DNA of 64,000 nt from the NCBI GenBank assembly GCA_007258455.2, contig VDFB02275638.1, forward strand, positions 186,001-250,000, in the 5' to 3' direction. Every line of letters begins with the position of its first letter. Position 1 is the first letter of the stretch. The stretch comes from Sequoia sempervirens. Taxonomy: Eukaryota; Streptophyta; Pinopsida; Cupressales; Cupressaceae. A program made the translations under genes and the position numbers. The notes beneath the pieces were generated by a model that made no database searches, was not told the origin of the DNA, and saw only the letters and a list, made by a program, of their open reading frames with translations. Shown piece by piece: positions 1 to 10,984 of the stretch.

Positions 1-903
1 GGCTATCTCAAGTCAATAAAAAAATATAACATAAAGTAACTTTGTTATAAACTTTGCACAAAGTCTTCCATTTAGGGTTTTAGAATCAAGATTTCAACCA
101 ATGAAGTAACTCTAGACAAATTCAACATTATGAATTTGCAACCATGTGACAATACTCTGACTTTTGATTCGAGCATATGCCTTTGATGCAAAATATTGTG
201 CCTTTGATATTGATAGAGAAGATAAGCTTGGATGAAGTATAGGTTCTAGGGTTTAAACTTTAGAAACTTAAGCAAAGTTCTCAACAACAAACTTCTGCCC
301 ATGTCACTAACTCCACCAACCATGGTTTTATGCAAAAATCCTATACTAAATATCACTAAATGCTCATCAAGTACTATTGTTATAAAGCAACTTCTTGGAA
401 GCAACAAGCATCTTCAAAGAAATGAATGACAAATACCTTTGCTTTGGAAACAACACCAACCATGAGATGAACAACCTCTTGAAACACCCTTGAAGAACAT
501 GAACCATGAGAACAATGTTGAAAGCAACTCTTTATCTGCAACAAGCATCAAACAAATACCTTTGGTATCAAACACCTTTTGCACCCTGAACACAAAACAA
601 GTATTGTTGACACCAATGACAAACAACTCTGAGTATCTCTTGACAATAATGACAAACCATGCCAACAATTGAAACATCAATTTTTTTAAATGATTTTATT
701 TTTTTGGTAAATTGGCCTCAAAGTGGTGCTACATATGCATTTAGCCAGTTACAATTTTAGTTGAAAAAGTTATGGAAATATCTAACTTGGCTAGAATGAA
801 TCTTACTAGATCATAATTTTGACCAAAAATGATTTTTAGTTAGAAACACTTAAATTCACTTGTGCTGACAAATTAGTCGAAAGTGTGACACAACTTTGTA
901 CTT

Positions 904-2104
904 TTACCGCTTACCTCTCCTTACATCTCTTTCCCTCTTTCCCCTCTATCTTTTCCACTATATATCTCTCCCTCCCTCCCTCTCCCTCTCTATTTATATT
1001 TATCTCTCCCTTTCTATATCTATCTCAATATCTCTCACTTAGATACACACAACCCTTGTTTCTCCTTCTCTATCTCTATCTCTATATCTCTTTCACTCTC
1101 TCTCACACACACTCATTGTTTCTCCCTCCTTATCTCTATCTCTATCTCTCCATATCTCCCTCTCTATTAATTATCTCTATCACCTCCTTTATCTCTCACT
1201 CTTGCCCCTCTATATCTATCTTCCCATCTCTCCTCTCTCTATTTATATCTCATTATCTCTATCTATTTATATCTCATTATCCCTCTCTCTTATTTACTCA
1301 TTTCTCCCTCCATCTCTCCCACTCTCTCTTTATATATATATCCCTGTCTCTACATCTCTCTATATATCACTTCCTATATATTTCTCTCTCCATCTCCCCC
1401 TCTTTCATTGTCTCCCTCTTTCTATAGATCTATCTCTCCCTCTCCCTCTCCCTCTCTCTCTTTATATATTTATCTCTCTCTATCTTTGTCTCTCTCTCAC
1501 CCTTTCTATCTTTCCCAAGTTATATTTATCTCTCTATCTATCCTTTATATCCCTATCTTTCCCTCTCCCCCCTCCCTATCACTTCCTCTTTCTATATCTC
1601 TCTACTTTTCTCTACTATCTCTATTTATCTCCCTCTATCTCCCTCCCTCTATCTATTTATACAAACCTATCTCTTTCTATATCTCTAACTTACTCATACA
1701 CACACATACTCCTTGTTTCTCCCTCCCCATCTCTAGCTCTAACTCCATCTCTATCTCTCCATATTTAAATTCTTACATATCTCCCTCTATCTCTATCTCA
1801 TTATCTATCCATCTCTTTTTACCCCCATATCTTTCCCTATCTCCAACCCTCTCTATATATCACTTCCTATCTCTATCTTCATATTTCTATCTCTCCCTCT
1901 CTCATTCTTTCCCTCTCCCCCCTCTCTCCCCCTCTCTATATATTTATCTCTTCCATTCCTATCTATCCCTTTGTCCTCTTTCTTTATCTCTTCCTCTCCT
2001 TCTCTCCATATCCCCCTCCTCCATCCCCATCCCCATTTCCATCTCTAACTTCCTCTATCTCTCTCCCCCCCTATATCTCTCCCTCTCTCTCTCCCTCTCT
2101 CCCT
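904..2104 (+). repeat. Pyrimidine-rich (CTCTAT)n-type tract, left arm
   Basis: About 1.2 kb is almost purely C and T with scattered A, built from degenerate CTCTAT, CTCC and TATATCTC units. Because stop codons need purines, this yields long open frames rich in Ser, Leu, Tyr, Ile and Pro. They are composition artefacts and not genes. The tract ends abruptly at a unique sequence (CATGAGGC), and mL53 begins about 760 bp downstream. The length is nearly the same in the other arm, so it predates their split. Confidence 0.9.
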
Positions 2105-2861
2105 ATTGCAAACATAACATGAGGCTATTGGTAATGAAGCCTTATTATCTTCTTGATTTAGAGGTTGTGTTTTAGTTGTGTTGCAGATGCATAGTTGATT
2201 TGAAGCTATCACTTATTCATTGAGACCTTTGTTGTACAAACAACATCATTTTCTAAATGATCTACCAATTTACCTCATGTATACTACACAAATGTATGCT
2301 AAAAATAGACCAAAAAGTTCCCTAATTGACCTTCCACACTTCTTCAATGTACCCATTGCACACCAAAGTGTGATTGCTAGTTTTATATCCCTATCATTAA
2401 AATAAAAATAAGGCCTAAACAAGCTAATTAATTAAGCATGAACATTACAATTAACCCACTTCCACCCTCTACATCACTTAAAAGGCAAATAAACAATCCC
2501 TTCACTATTTTTGTAAGTTGTTTGCAATTGTTAATATGCATAAGATGATAAAATTACAGTTAAAGGACCAAAAACAAAAAAAAAAAAAGACATAATAAAA
2601 AATTATAGATAGAACACAGAAAGCATAATAAAAATTATAGTTATAAAAAAAATAAATAATAAAAAAACATATATATCAATTTCACCAATTAACCCAACCA
2701 ATTAAATATAACCCTTTAATTAAAAAAAATATAAATCTAATCTCTGAAAATTCTATTAATAAAACAATCGAACAGCGAATAAGGCTAGAGAAACTAAACG
2801 GTCATGTGATGTAAGTTTTGTCTAATTGCAGAGGGCCGCGAGCAGAGCAGAGCGAGTCAAA

Positions 2862-3230
2862 ATGTTGAAGTTTCTGTCAAAAGTGAAGATTGAATTCAAT
2901 GCATTCGATCCTAGAGCGGCATCGGCGCTTGAATTCCTGGCGCAATGCAGCTCCCTCAAGGCCAGAGACTCCAATCCTAGCTGCCAGGTTATCGTCAACA
3001 GACTGACCGATGACCATCATCCCCAAATAACCATTACATACAGCAATGGCATTGAAGAATCAATCGACGGCTCCTTAACCAACGCTCAAACCATTCGCAA
3101 GAAGATTTTGGAAACGGGACGGATGTTGGAGACGCAACAGATGTTCAAGGAAGCTGGCCAATCATGGCCCGTTATGATCCCTGAAGAGGAGCTATATCAG
3201 TATGCCAAGCCCACCAAGGCAAGGATTTAA
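2862..3230 (+). CDS. Mitochondrial ribosomal protein mL53 family (left copy)
   Basis: The CDS is a single exon encoding 122 aa, starting MLKFLSKVKIEFNAFDPR and ending KPTKARI. I recognise it as the plant mL53 (39S L53-like) family of the mitochondrial large ribosomal subunit. The family is known to be small (~120 aa in plants) with a thioredoxin-like fold. Motifs that support the call are the DPR..SALEFLAQC segment near residue 20, the QITITYSNG strand near 70, and the C-terminal WPVMIPEEEL. The ATG at 2862 is preferred over an upstream in-frame TTG because it opens the conserved N terminus. A strong splice acceptor (TTGCAG at 2826-2831) lies just upstream, so a 5'UTR intron is possible. No separate cleavable presequence is obvious. 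The protein is identical to the copy at 59500. An RNA-level check would show whether this copy is expressed. Confidence 0.78.
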   Translation: MLKFLSKVKIEFNAFDPRAASALEFLAQCSSLKARDSNPSCQVIVNRLTDDHHPQITITYSNGIEESIDGSLTNAQTIRKKILETGRMLETQQMFKEAGQSWPVMIPEEELYQYAKPTKARI

Positions 3231-5170
3231 CTCCCAACACTTTGTGCAAATTTTAAAAAAATAACTTTCTTGAAGCATTTGTTATTGTCGTTTTAGAACA
3301 TTTGAATCTCGTACTAGCTTCGGTGGCACCCGAGTCGATGTAATTCAATTCATAAAATCCCTAACCAATGAAAACCCCTAGCACTTAAAAAATCAAGCTC
3401 ATAAAAACCCTAGGTGATAATATATTCAAATCCAATAAAACCGCTAATTATCTTTGGAAACTGGACAAAACTCAGCTGGTCATATGCTCAAATCTAATCA
3501 AACCAGTATTTAACTATTTAACTTTGGAATCTGGACAAAAGCTAGCCGGTCATATGTTCAAAACCAATAAAATCACTAACGAATTTTGGAAGATGGATAA
3601 AATCTATTTCGCCATATGTTCAAATCCAATAAAGCTCTCTTGCTAGCTTTGAGAGCTGAATAACGGTAACTGAACAAAATCATTACTAAACCCAAGGCGA
3701 GAAAGTAACCTCAGTCATATTGTGCAATTTTTTTGGGAAGTATTTATTTGTCAAATGAAATTATACAAGTTTTGATGGCCTTCAAGTGGATATTATTCAA
3801 TTCATAAAAACTATAATTAATGAAAAATCTCACTACAAAATCCCTAACTCATAAAACCCCGACTTGTTAAAACCCCAGTTGTATTTTGTGATCCAACAAA
3901 ACTAGTAACCTCTTTCATAGCTGTATAACTCCCATCTGGTCGTATGTTCAAATCCAATAAAACTTCTTGCTAGCTTTGAGAGCTGAACAAACCCTAGTTC
4001 ATAAAAAGTAAAAACCCTCACTAGACCTACCAAGACCAGAAATTAACCTCAGTCATATTTTGCAGTTTTATATTTTCAAAGTATGTTTATTGTCATTCTA
4101 GATCATTTTGAATCTTGTAGTAGTGTTGGTAGTATGCAAGTTAATATAATTCAACTCATACAAACCTTAACTTATGAAAACCATGCTCAAAAAATCCCTA
4201 GCTGATCGTCTGTTTAAATCCAATAAAATCTCTTACTAGCATTGATAGCTGGACAATCCCTAGCTTAGAAATAGCCTAGGTTGTGAAAGCTCTCATTGAA
4301 TCAACCAAGGAAAGATTTTAACCTCAATTATCTTCTGCAGTGATTCCACATTGTAAAATTCAATGTTATATTGGCTTTGATACTATGAAAGTTGATAAAA
4401 TTCAACTCACAAAAACCCTAGCTGGTCATATGCTTTAATCCAATAAAACCATTTAATGGGCTTGATAGCCAGAGAAATCCTAGTTTGTCATGTTCCAAAT
4501 CCAATAAAAGTTCTCAACATCTAAGAGAGTTGGAAAAGCCCTCGCTCAAAAATCCCCTAGGTGACAAAAATTCTTAGCAGACATGCCAAGGCAAGCATTT
4601 AAAATTTTAATAAAATCATATTTTGTAGTTGATTTTTTTGAAAATATTTCCGATTTGTGATTCTAGAGCACTTGAATATTGTATTAACTTTTATATCATA
4701 CAAGTTGATTAAATTCAATACATGCAAGTGTAGCTCATAAAAAGCCTAATTAGTCATATGTTCAAGTTCAATGAATCCTCTTACTAGCTTTTAGTTGTAC
4801 AAACTCTAGATCAGAAAAGCACTAGAACATAAAACCCTCCCTGTTACCACGAAGGCAATATTTTAACTCAATCTCTTGCAGTTTTTTGTCTCAGAAGCAT
4901 TAATGATTCTAGAGTGCACTTAAATCTCATAGTAGCTTGAATAGCATGCTGGTTGATAAAATTCAACCAATGAAAATCCTTTGTAAGGACCCTAGCTGGG
5001 CGTATATTAAAATCCAATAAAACCTCTTAATAGCTTTGATAGCTGAACAAAACCTAGGTCATAGAAATGCTCACTAAACTGCCAGGGGAAGGATTTAGCC
5101 TCAATCATCTTTTGCATAATTTTTTTTCCAACTATTTTGATTTTTGATTACAAAGCACTTGAATCATGTA
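3215..5170 (+). repeat. Decayed tandem array starting at the 3' end of mL53 (left)
   Basis: A module of about 230-470 bp recurs seven times. Each begins with a version of CCAAGGCAAGGATTTAAC, at about 3215, 3691, 4029, 4304, 4584, 4849 and 5079. It continues with a T-rich stretch, GAACATTTGAATCTCGTA-like and GGTCATATGTTCAAATCC-like blocks, and AATAAAA. The first unit is the final codons and stop of mL53 itself, so the array is built from the gene's 3' end. A sub-repeat of ~65 bp is visible at 3420-3640. The repeated AATAAA-type words are potential poly(A) signals. Confidence 0.75.
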
Positions 5171-5479
5171 TAGCCGTGATAACACTTTAAAAAAATTCCA
5201 CTCTGCTTCTCTTATTGGTATTGAACATAGATAGTGAAAATCCTAGCTCATATAATTTCTGACTTAAGCTACACTACTTAGCTCATATACTTAAGTTAAA
5301 TATCTACATATTGTAGACTGAACCGAGCTGTAACAAAGCTGGAAAAAATATAAATTGGCGAACTTCGGAACTTGAACCCTGGACCAACAACTTAGCTTTA
5401 ACCTTTATTAGCTTTAAGGTGTTCAACTCAATAAAATAAAAAGTCACATTTCTGTATTTCTGAGCTGATAGTTTGGGCA

Positions 5480-6700
5480 GAGAATCGGGTGTGGGTTAGC
5501 CAGTCTGGCAATTTGTTTCCCCTGGGTTTGGCACTGCCTGGTTTGGCCATACAATATATATATATATATATATTAAAAATTTATGAAAATACCCATATTT
5601 TGCCCCCAAAAGATACGGAATTGAAAACTCAGTTGATAATGGTAAAGATAACTGAAATCTGTCAACCAGATAAAAATATTCAATTAAACTTTATCCTCCA
5701 GAATGGTTATGAAATATTAAGGGCAACTATAAAGTTTGAACTATATAAAATTTATAAGCCCTATAAACCTGATATTTTTATAATGTAAAACTTTAGGCTT
5801 TAAAAAAGCTTAATTTAAAAAATTGTTTCCTACACAATGAAGTGTAGGTCCTTTTTGCATCTGATGAAAACTGTAAAAACAGATATACTCCTGAAAAACC
5901 TGAAAATGGTGCCGTCAAATGTGGTCATTTTAATATCTGAAGAGAACCTGTTTACCAGGAATCAGTGTTTGGAAGTTGTAGTCATGTTCATGACCAAAAG
6001 TGAGAGGGAAAAAATGGATGCTACTGCTACTGCAATTGGAATGCTGCCACATCTGCAATGCCTGGCTGGCTCTATTTCTCAATATCCACAGGCTGTTGGT
6101 ACACAAAAGATGCATTGCAAAGGCTATGCCATTAATGCAATTCTGGGTGGTTTATTTTAAATTTGGGCATAAGTTCACCCTGGTCTGTCCTGGGTATGCC
6201 CAAGGCATGGCCCTGCCATCCTGGGTACCTTGGGCATACCAAGGCCAGACCTGTGCCCATACATGTACTTGTCCTATTTGGTATGGTGATGATATCCATA
6301 TTAGAATAACTCAGTAACATAGCTTTTTTGGATTCAAAGTTTGTACAGAGGATTAGCTCAAATGAACTGGAATGTGGAAAAACTCTAAGGAATGCTATTT
6401 AATTTCTGGTATAAATTCAATTTAGTTATAAGTTTGGCAAGCTGCAAATCAATCTGCATTTCTCTTCTTTTTATTCTTGTGGGATGCATTGGCAGTTCCA
6501 TATGAATTAGCCTTGGCTATGAAAACCCTAGTACTAACTAGGGCTCTAGGCTGGTACACGTTGGACTCAATAGCTAAACCAAAACAATGGATTTGGTGTA
6601 GTTAGGATGATTTCAAGGATCTAGGTAGGGTTAAATATTTTTATGTATTTTTCTTAGGGCTTTCTTTGTATGTATGGTTCATGGCTTTCCCATTTGGGCC
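5480..6700. other. Anonymous duplicated segment with small ORFs and an inverted repeat
   Basis: This is non-repetitive sequence shared by both arms. It holds an (AT)n run at 5550-5573 and short open frames at 5597-5788 and 5837-6160. The second frame (107 aa, with TKSEREKMDATATAIGMLPH) is broken by one extra T in the right arm, and I recognise neither product. A 13-bp perfect inverted repeat (GGTATGCCCAAGG at 6193-6205, complement at 6228-6240, 22-nt loop) is conserved in the right arm at 62839-62886. It could be the remnant of an unrecognised exon or transposon. Confidence 0.5.
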
Positions 6701-6707
6701 TTGAATG

Positions 6708-7278
6708 TGTTGATGCTGTAGCGGCGGGAGTTCTCTTTCTCCCTCGATTTCAAAGAAAAATTAAATGATAAATAAATTCTAATCTTAAATGAGGCAAGTG
6801 CGACTTGCAATATATATATTATTTATTTTAATGAGGCTGACTAAGAATAAAAAGTCATCTCATTTGGGAAAGAGGCTGACTTTACATGAAGAGACATCTT
6901 ATTTTGTATATATACAAGGCAACCATCATTCATTTTATTATTCGATTTAATTAAAAGACAACTTCGCACTTCTAGAAGAGTTCGCATAGTTGCAGCAGAT
7001 CAGATTATTGCTTCAAGGAGATAAAAAATAAAGGAGACATTATACTATTTGTTCATTTGCATCTAGGAGAGGTGCTGTGTTTTATTTCTTCAGATCAGCC
7101 TTGTGCTTGGGCCTAGTTTGTAAGCAGATTTCTGCTCTTCTATTTATAATATAAGAGATATAATTGTTGCTGGGTTTTTCTCCCTCAAGAAGGAGGGTTT
7201 TCCCAGGGTATCTTGTTGTGTTCATTGTTCATTGTGTTGCATTTTTTATTGCTTACATTTCTGATCCTAAAACTAACA
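6708..7278 (+). mobile_element. Solo LTR, TSD GAATG (left arm)
   Basis: The unit is 571 bp, begins TGTTGATGC, ends CTAACA, and is flanked by exact GAATG at 6703-6707 and 7279-7283. A palindromic TATA-like TTGTATATATACAA lies near 6906. The 3' third, with CCCTCAAGAAGGAGGG, looks like a copia-type R/U5. No primer-binding site follows, so it is a solo LTR. The same insertion is in the right arm, so it is older than the split of the two arms. Confidence 0.85.
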
Positions 7279-7325
7279 GAATGTAGTCTGAGTTCTACCC
7301 TTCACCCGTATGCAACTTCTAAGTT

Positions 7326-7389
7326 ATGGGTCATGTAATTCATCATATAGTCTTTTTATGGGTCATGTAATTCATCATATAGTCTTTTT
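7326..7389. repeat. 32-bp perfect tandem duplication
   Basis: The 32-bp unit beginning ATGGGTCATGTAATTC is present twice in a row (7326-7357 and 7358-7389). The right arm has it only once, near 63953. It is therefore a change private to the left arm after the arms separated. Confidence 0.9.
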
Positions 7390-7404
7390 GCTTCTAAGAA
7401 TCAA

Positions 7405-9852
7405 AACCTGATCCTTACATTTAATATATATACAGTCAATATCTTCTTTGCCGGCAAGACCATGCAATCTTATGCTGGTGTGGTCTAAGCAGTTATTTTA
7501 AAGTGTGGCTAATATTTTCACATTTCATCGTATTCTCTAGTTTTTTTTTTTTTTAAATTTCTATTTATAGGGATATGGGTAATAACTGGCAAGCAATTCA
7601 GGAAATGATTCTTTCAGCATTCTAAAATATCCAGTACATAATCTTGAATTTTTTGGGACATTCATTGAGGTCGACCATTTTGCAATAACTTCTATTAGAT
7701 GAAGATGTGTGAAAAATTTCAAAACTCGAGATAATGTTGAGCTACTTTAACCCAAATGTGTAACCTATAATAGATTTTGCATTAGGTGTATGAAATATTG
7801 CAATGGGGAATTTTTAAACTTGGACTCAGGAACCTCTGTCCTATTCTTTTCTTCTATTTGACAATTTGTCATTGAGTTAGTTTGTTCTGATAATGTGTGT
7901 GTGTGCGTGCAAAATAATGAGCCATCAAATCTACTATGTAGAGATAAAAACAATCAAGAAGAAGCCTTTTTTTTCATTGGTAATAGAGGGATCTACTGGG
8001 GCTCCAATCATTTGCACATATAGGATCCCAAGTAGCTTGCCAAAAAGATTGATGACAAACCAGAGACTAAGAAATTGACCTCAGAATGTAAAAAAGATGT
8101 TCATATCTGTACATGATGGATCCAAAATCATATCAATCATGGTAGTGGATTAGCTAACTTAGTCACCATGACTTTTTCTTGAAGATTCACTATTGACAAA
8201 GATAAGATACAAGATTCCATTACCTAAGGCAAAACTCAGACAGAGAGTTGCAGAGAATCCAGAAGGCCAAAAACAGGAACATAAGGTACCTGAGTGAAAT
8301 GGACACTTAGGGCGCTTCATTGATGACTAGAAAAAGTGCATCCATGATGGTTTCAATTGGGATTGAAAATGTCATACTGTTTGGTTGTGTCTGCACTGAT
8401 CACTAATGTTGGAGTTGTGTAGGTGTTTTGACATGCATTGTATTGTCCCCTTTTTGAGATAACCCTAAATCTGCCCTAATTTATCAATTTCAAGTGATCA
8501 CCTTGGTTTTGGGGATTTTTATAGTGTGAGTAGGCCCTTCCAAAACAGAGTTAGAGAATATTTACAAGATAATATTAATTAGGATGCATATAAGAAAATC
8601 AAAGAGAACATGGTTAGGGATACAACTACCTGTTTAGACCTGCAAATATGTTAGTAGACATTTATAAAATAAGACAACATCATTTTACAAGCATATTGAA
8701 TCTTCTTTGGATTTTCCTTAATTCATTCTTCCTTGAGTATGATAGTCTGATAGGGTGCCCAAGAAACTCTAGGCCCAAGAGCAGTATGCCCCTCTTGGTC
8801 CCATGTGGCCCTTGCCATCCATATAGGGTGGTGTGCCTAGTGTTCTACTGCTGTTCCCCTGTACCAGAACTATCATTGCTCAATCACATTGAGAGATTGA
8901 GGGTGCAGCTACAGTAGGGTGTCCTGAATTGTCATTTCCTCTAAGCCCAAGAGCAGTACACCCCTCTTGGCCCATGTGGCACTTGCCATCCATATGGGTG
9001 GTGTACTTAGAGGGTGACCCACATGTTGTTTCCCCTTCAGTAGGCCCTCAATCTCTCCTATCATGGCTAATTGTTTATAGTCAGAAAATATGAATATCAG
9101 TTCCTAATGTAAGCACAGATCATTGACATAATATAAATATTATTCCATAATATAGTCTGTTCTTATATATTAGATTAATGACACAGATCCATAACTCTTA
9201 TTCAGCATTAATTTATACTCACAAATATACAGATATACATATACATGCTGCTTATTACCAAACCAATAAATATTGGATTTTCTGCACACATATTGTATAT
9301 ACAATAATTAAATGTCTAAACTGTTCATCTACAGATTGTGATATATTTTCCAAATATTAAATGCAGGCATACAATGCATACCATGCTTAAAATACATAAC
9401 TCGCTCATCTTTCAGTTTTATATTGTATTCACAAAAATAACATACAAAGCATACATCATAATGTGGTTATATATTATCTATATTTATATACTTTTTACAT
9501 ATTATCTATATTTATTACTTGTCTATATTTATTACTTATTTTCATATTAACTTATTATTTATTACATATTATCTGGATTCTGCATAAATCAGAATGTGGT
9601 TATATATCTTTATAGCACGTACCTTTATTGGTAGTCCCTTACTTGAAGTATGCTTCAGTATATTCCTTACTTCATGATCTGCTTAGATCAGAATATCCTT
9701 CTTGAGTGATTCGGTATTCCCTTTATGCAGAATAGATTCATATATATATATCCTTCTTTATATTAAATTTGATCTCTTTTATATACTCAGAAAATATTTA
9801 TTCTATTTCTGCTCCTATTTGCTTTTTATATCTTTCTGTGTTTCTATCACTT
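7405..9852. other. AT-rich non-coding DNA with one dispersed direct repeat
   Basis: I see no gene. A ~73-bp imperfect direct repeat occurs at 8767-8840 and 8939-9010, both with CCCAAGAGCAGTA and TTGCCATCCATAT. A TGTATTGTCCCC word at 8439 resembles the start of plant LTRs, but no partner end was found. 9440-9550 is simple TATTTATTACTT-like sequence. Confidence 0.6.
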
Positions 9853-9857
9853 ATTTC

Positions 9858-10051
9858 TATTACAAGAGGCAAAGATGGTAAAAAATTGTTGTATTTACAT
9901 TTGGAGCAAACGCTCAATAAATAAGATTTACAAATGTACAAAATTAGCAAGTTTCTAAAAATAAACTGCAGAAGATCGAAGAAACGATCTTATCTAATAT
10001 AATACAACATATTGAGCATTAATTAAATAATTACTAAATATTATTTTAATA
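9858..10051 (-). repeat. Copia 3' LTR
   Basis: This 194-bp LTR begins (minus strand) TATTAAAATAATA and ends CTTGTAATA. The ends are TA...TA and not the usual TG...CA. It contains a small palindrome, GAGCGTTTGCTC. It matches 28243-28437 with about a dozen substitutions. Confidence 0.9.
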
Positions 10052-10061
10052 CCCTCCCTTA
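10052..10061 (-). other. Copia polypurine tract
   Basis: On the minus strand this is TAAGGGAGGG, directly abutting the 3' LTR, where plus-strand DNA synthesis would be primed. Confidence 0.8.
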
Positions 10062-10801
10062 ATGCTCAATCTGTCAACTACACCAAGATGCCTCCTGAAT
10101 TTTACAAACTTATTTGGACTGAGCGACTTGGTGAGAATATTTGTTGTCTGCTCCTTTGTCAGATTATACAACAATTGATCTTCAACAAGCTTCCGAATGA
10201 AGTGACAATGAGTTTCCACATGCTTGGTTCTTTCATGGAAGACTGGATTTTTGGCAAGTTTGAGAATTCCTTGATTGTCACAGAACAAGGGAGTTGAACC
10301 TGCTTGAGATATTTGCATATCCGCAAGCATCCGACGAAGCCAAACTACCTCACAAGCTGCCTTAACTGCTCCCTGATACTTTGCTTTTGTTGAGGAAAGA
10401 GCCACTACCTGCTACTTCTTACTAGTCCATGTGATTGCACCAGATCCCAAACGAAAGACTTACCCAGATGTTGATTTTCTGTCATCAACCGAACTTGTTC
10501 AATCTAAGTTTGTGTAACCAATGAGTCTAGTATCATGACCCCTAGTGTAAAGAAGGCCAAAATCAGAAGTGCCCTTCACGTAATGTAGCACATGCTTTGC
10601 TACTACCCAATGATCAGCCTTGGGGGCTGTCATGAAGCGTGAAATGTAGCTCACTACAAAACTGTGGTTAGGTCTAGTGGTAGTGAGATAGATGAGGCTG
10701 CCCACTAGTTGCCTGAACAAGGATTCGTCTACTATAGGTGAGTTTGATTTAGCTGACAAATTGAGCCCTTTTTCCATGGGTGTGGAGGTAGGTTTGCAAT
10801 T
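10062..10801 (-). pseudogene. Copia pol: end of reverse transcriptase and RNase H
   Basis: The minus-strand reading begins with GTTNCKPTSTPMEKGL, the typical post-RT motif. It continues with LVGSLIYLTTTRPNHSF, HWVVAKHVLHYVKGT, then ALSSTKAKYQ, LFCDNQGILKLAKNP and HVETHCHFIRKLVE, which are the copia RNase H blocks. DN and the H..HF..E pattern are visible. A stop and frame change near 10410-10500 break it. The 5' side joins the RT fragment at 15250 across element A. Confidence 0.9.
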
Positions 10802-10984
10802 TGTTGTACCCAAACCAATTTTTTTTGCTTCACTAAGGCATTTTGCTAAAAATAGTCTTAACTTTGTTAAAGTGATGTCAAAAGATGGTTTTTGGGCTTT
10901 TCAAATATGGAGCTTGTGTCAGTTTCATATCAGTCTGATATTGGAGAGTTTTGAGAAAATCCAAAATTTGAAGGAAAATCATCA

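Larger units (their letters stand above)
1..7404. repeat. Left arm of a long direct duplication
   Basis: This stretch aligns from the first base of the window with 56649-64000 in the same orientation. Both arms carry the same pyrimidine tract, mL53 gene, 3' tandem array, inverted repeat and solo LTR in the same order. By eye the divergence is about 2-3% in the first 700 bp and in the part after 4406, with small indels, but no difference is visible between 2589 and 4405. The left boundary is cut by the window edge and the right boundary is unknown because the other arm runs off the end. Confidence 0.93.

Noticed and set aside
885..2175. Long open frames (180-255 codons) in the pyrimidine tract, and 57532-58689 (385 codons)
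   Set aside because: Homopyrimidine DNA has almost no stop codons; the products are low-complexity Ser/Leu/Tyr/Ile/Pro with no family motif.
5837..6160. 107-codon ORF as a possible second gene in the duplicated arm
   Set aside because: It is frame-broken by one base in the right arm and has no recognisable domain or start context.
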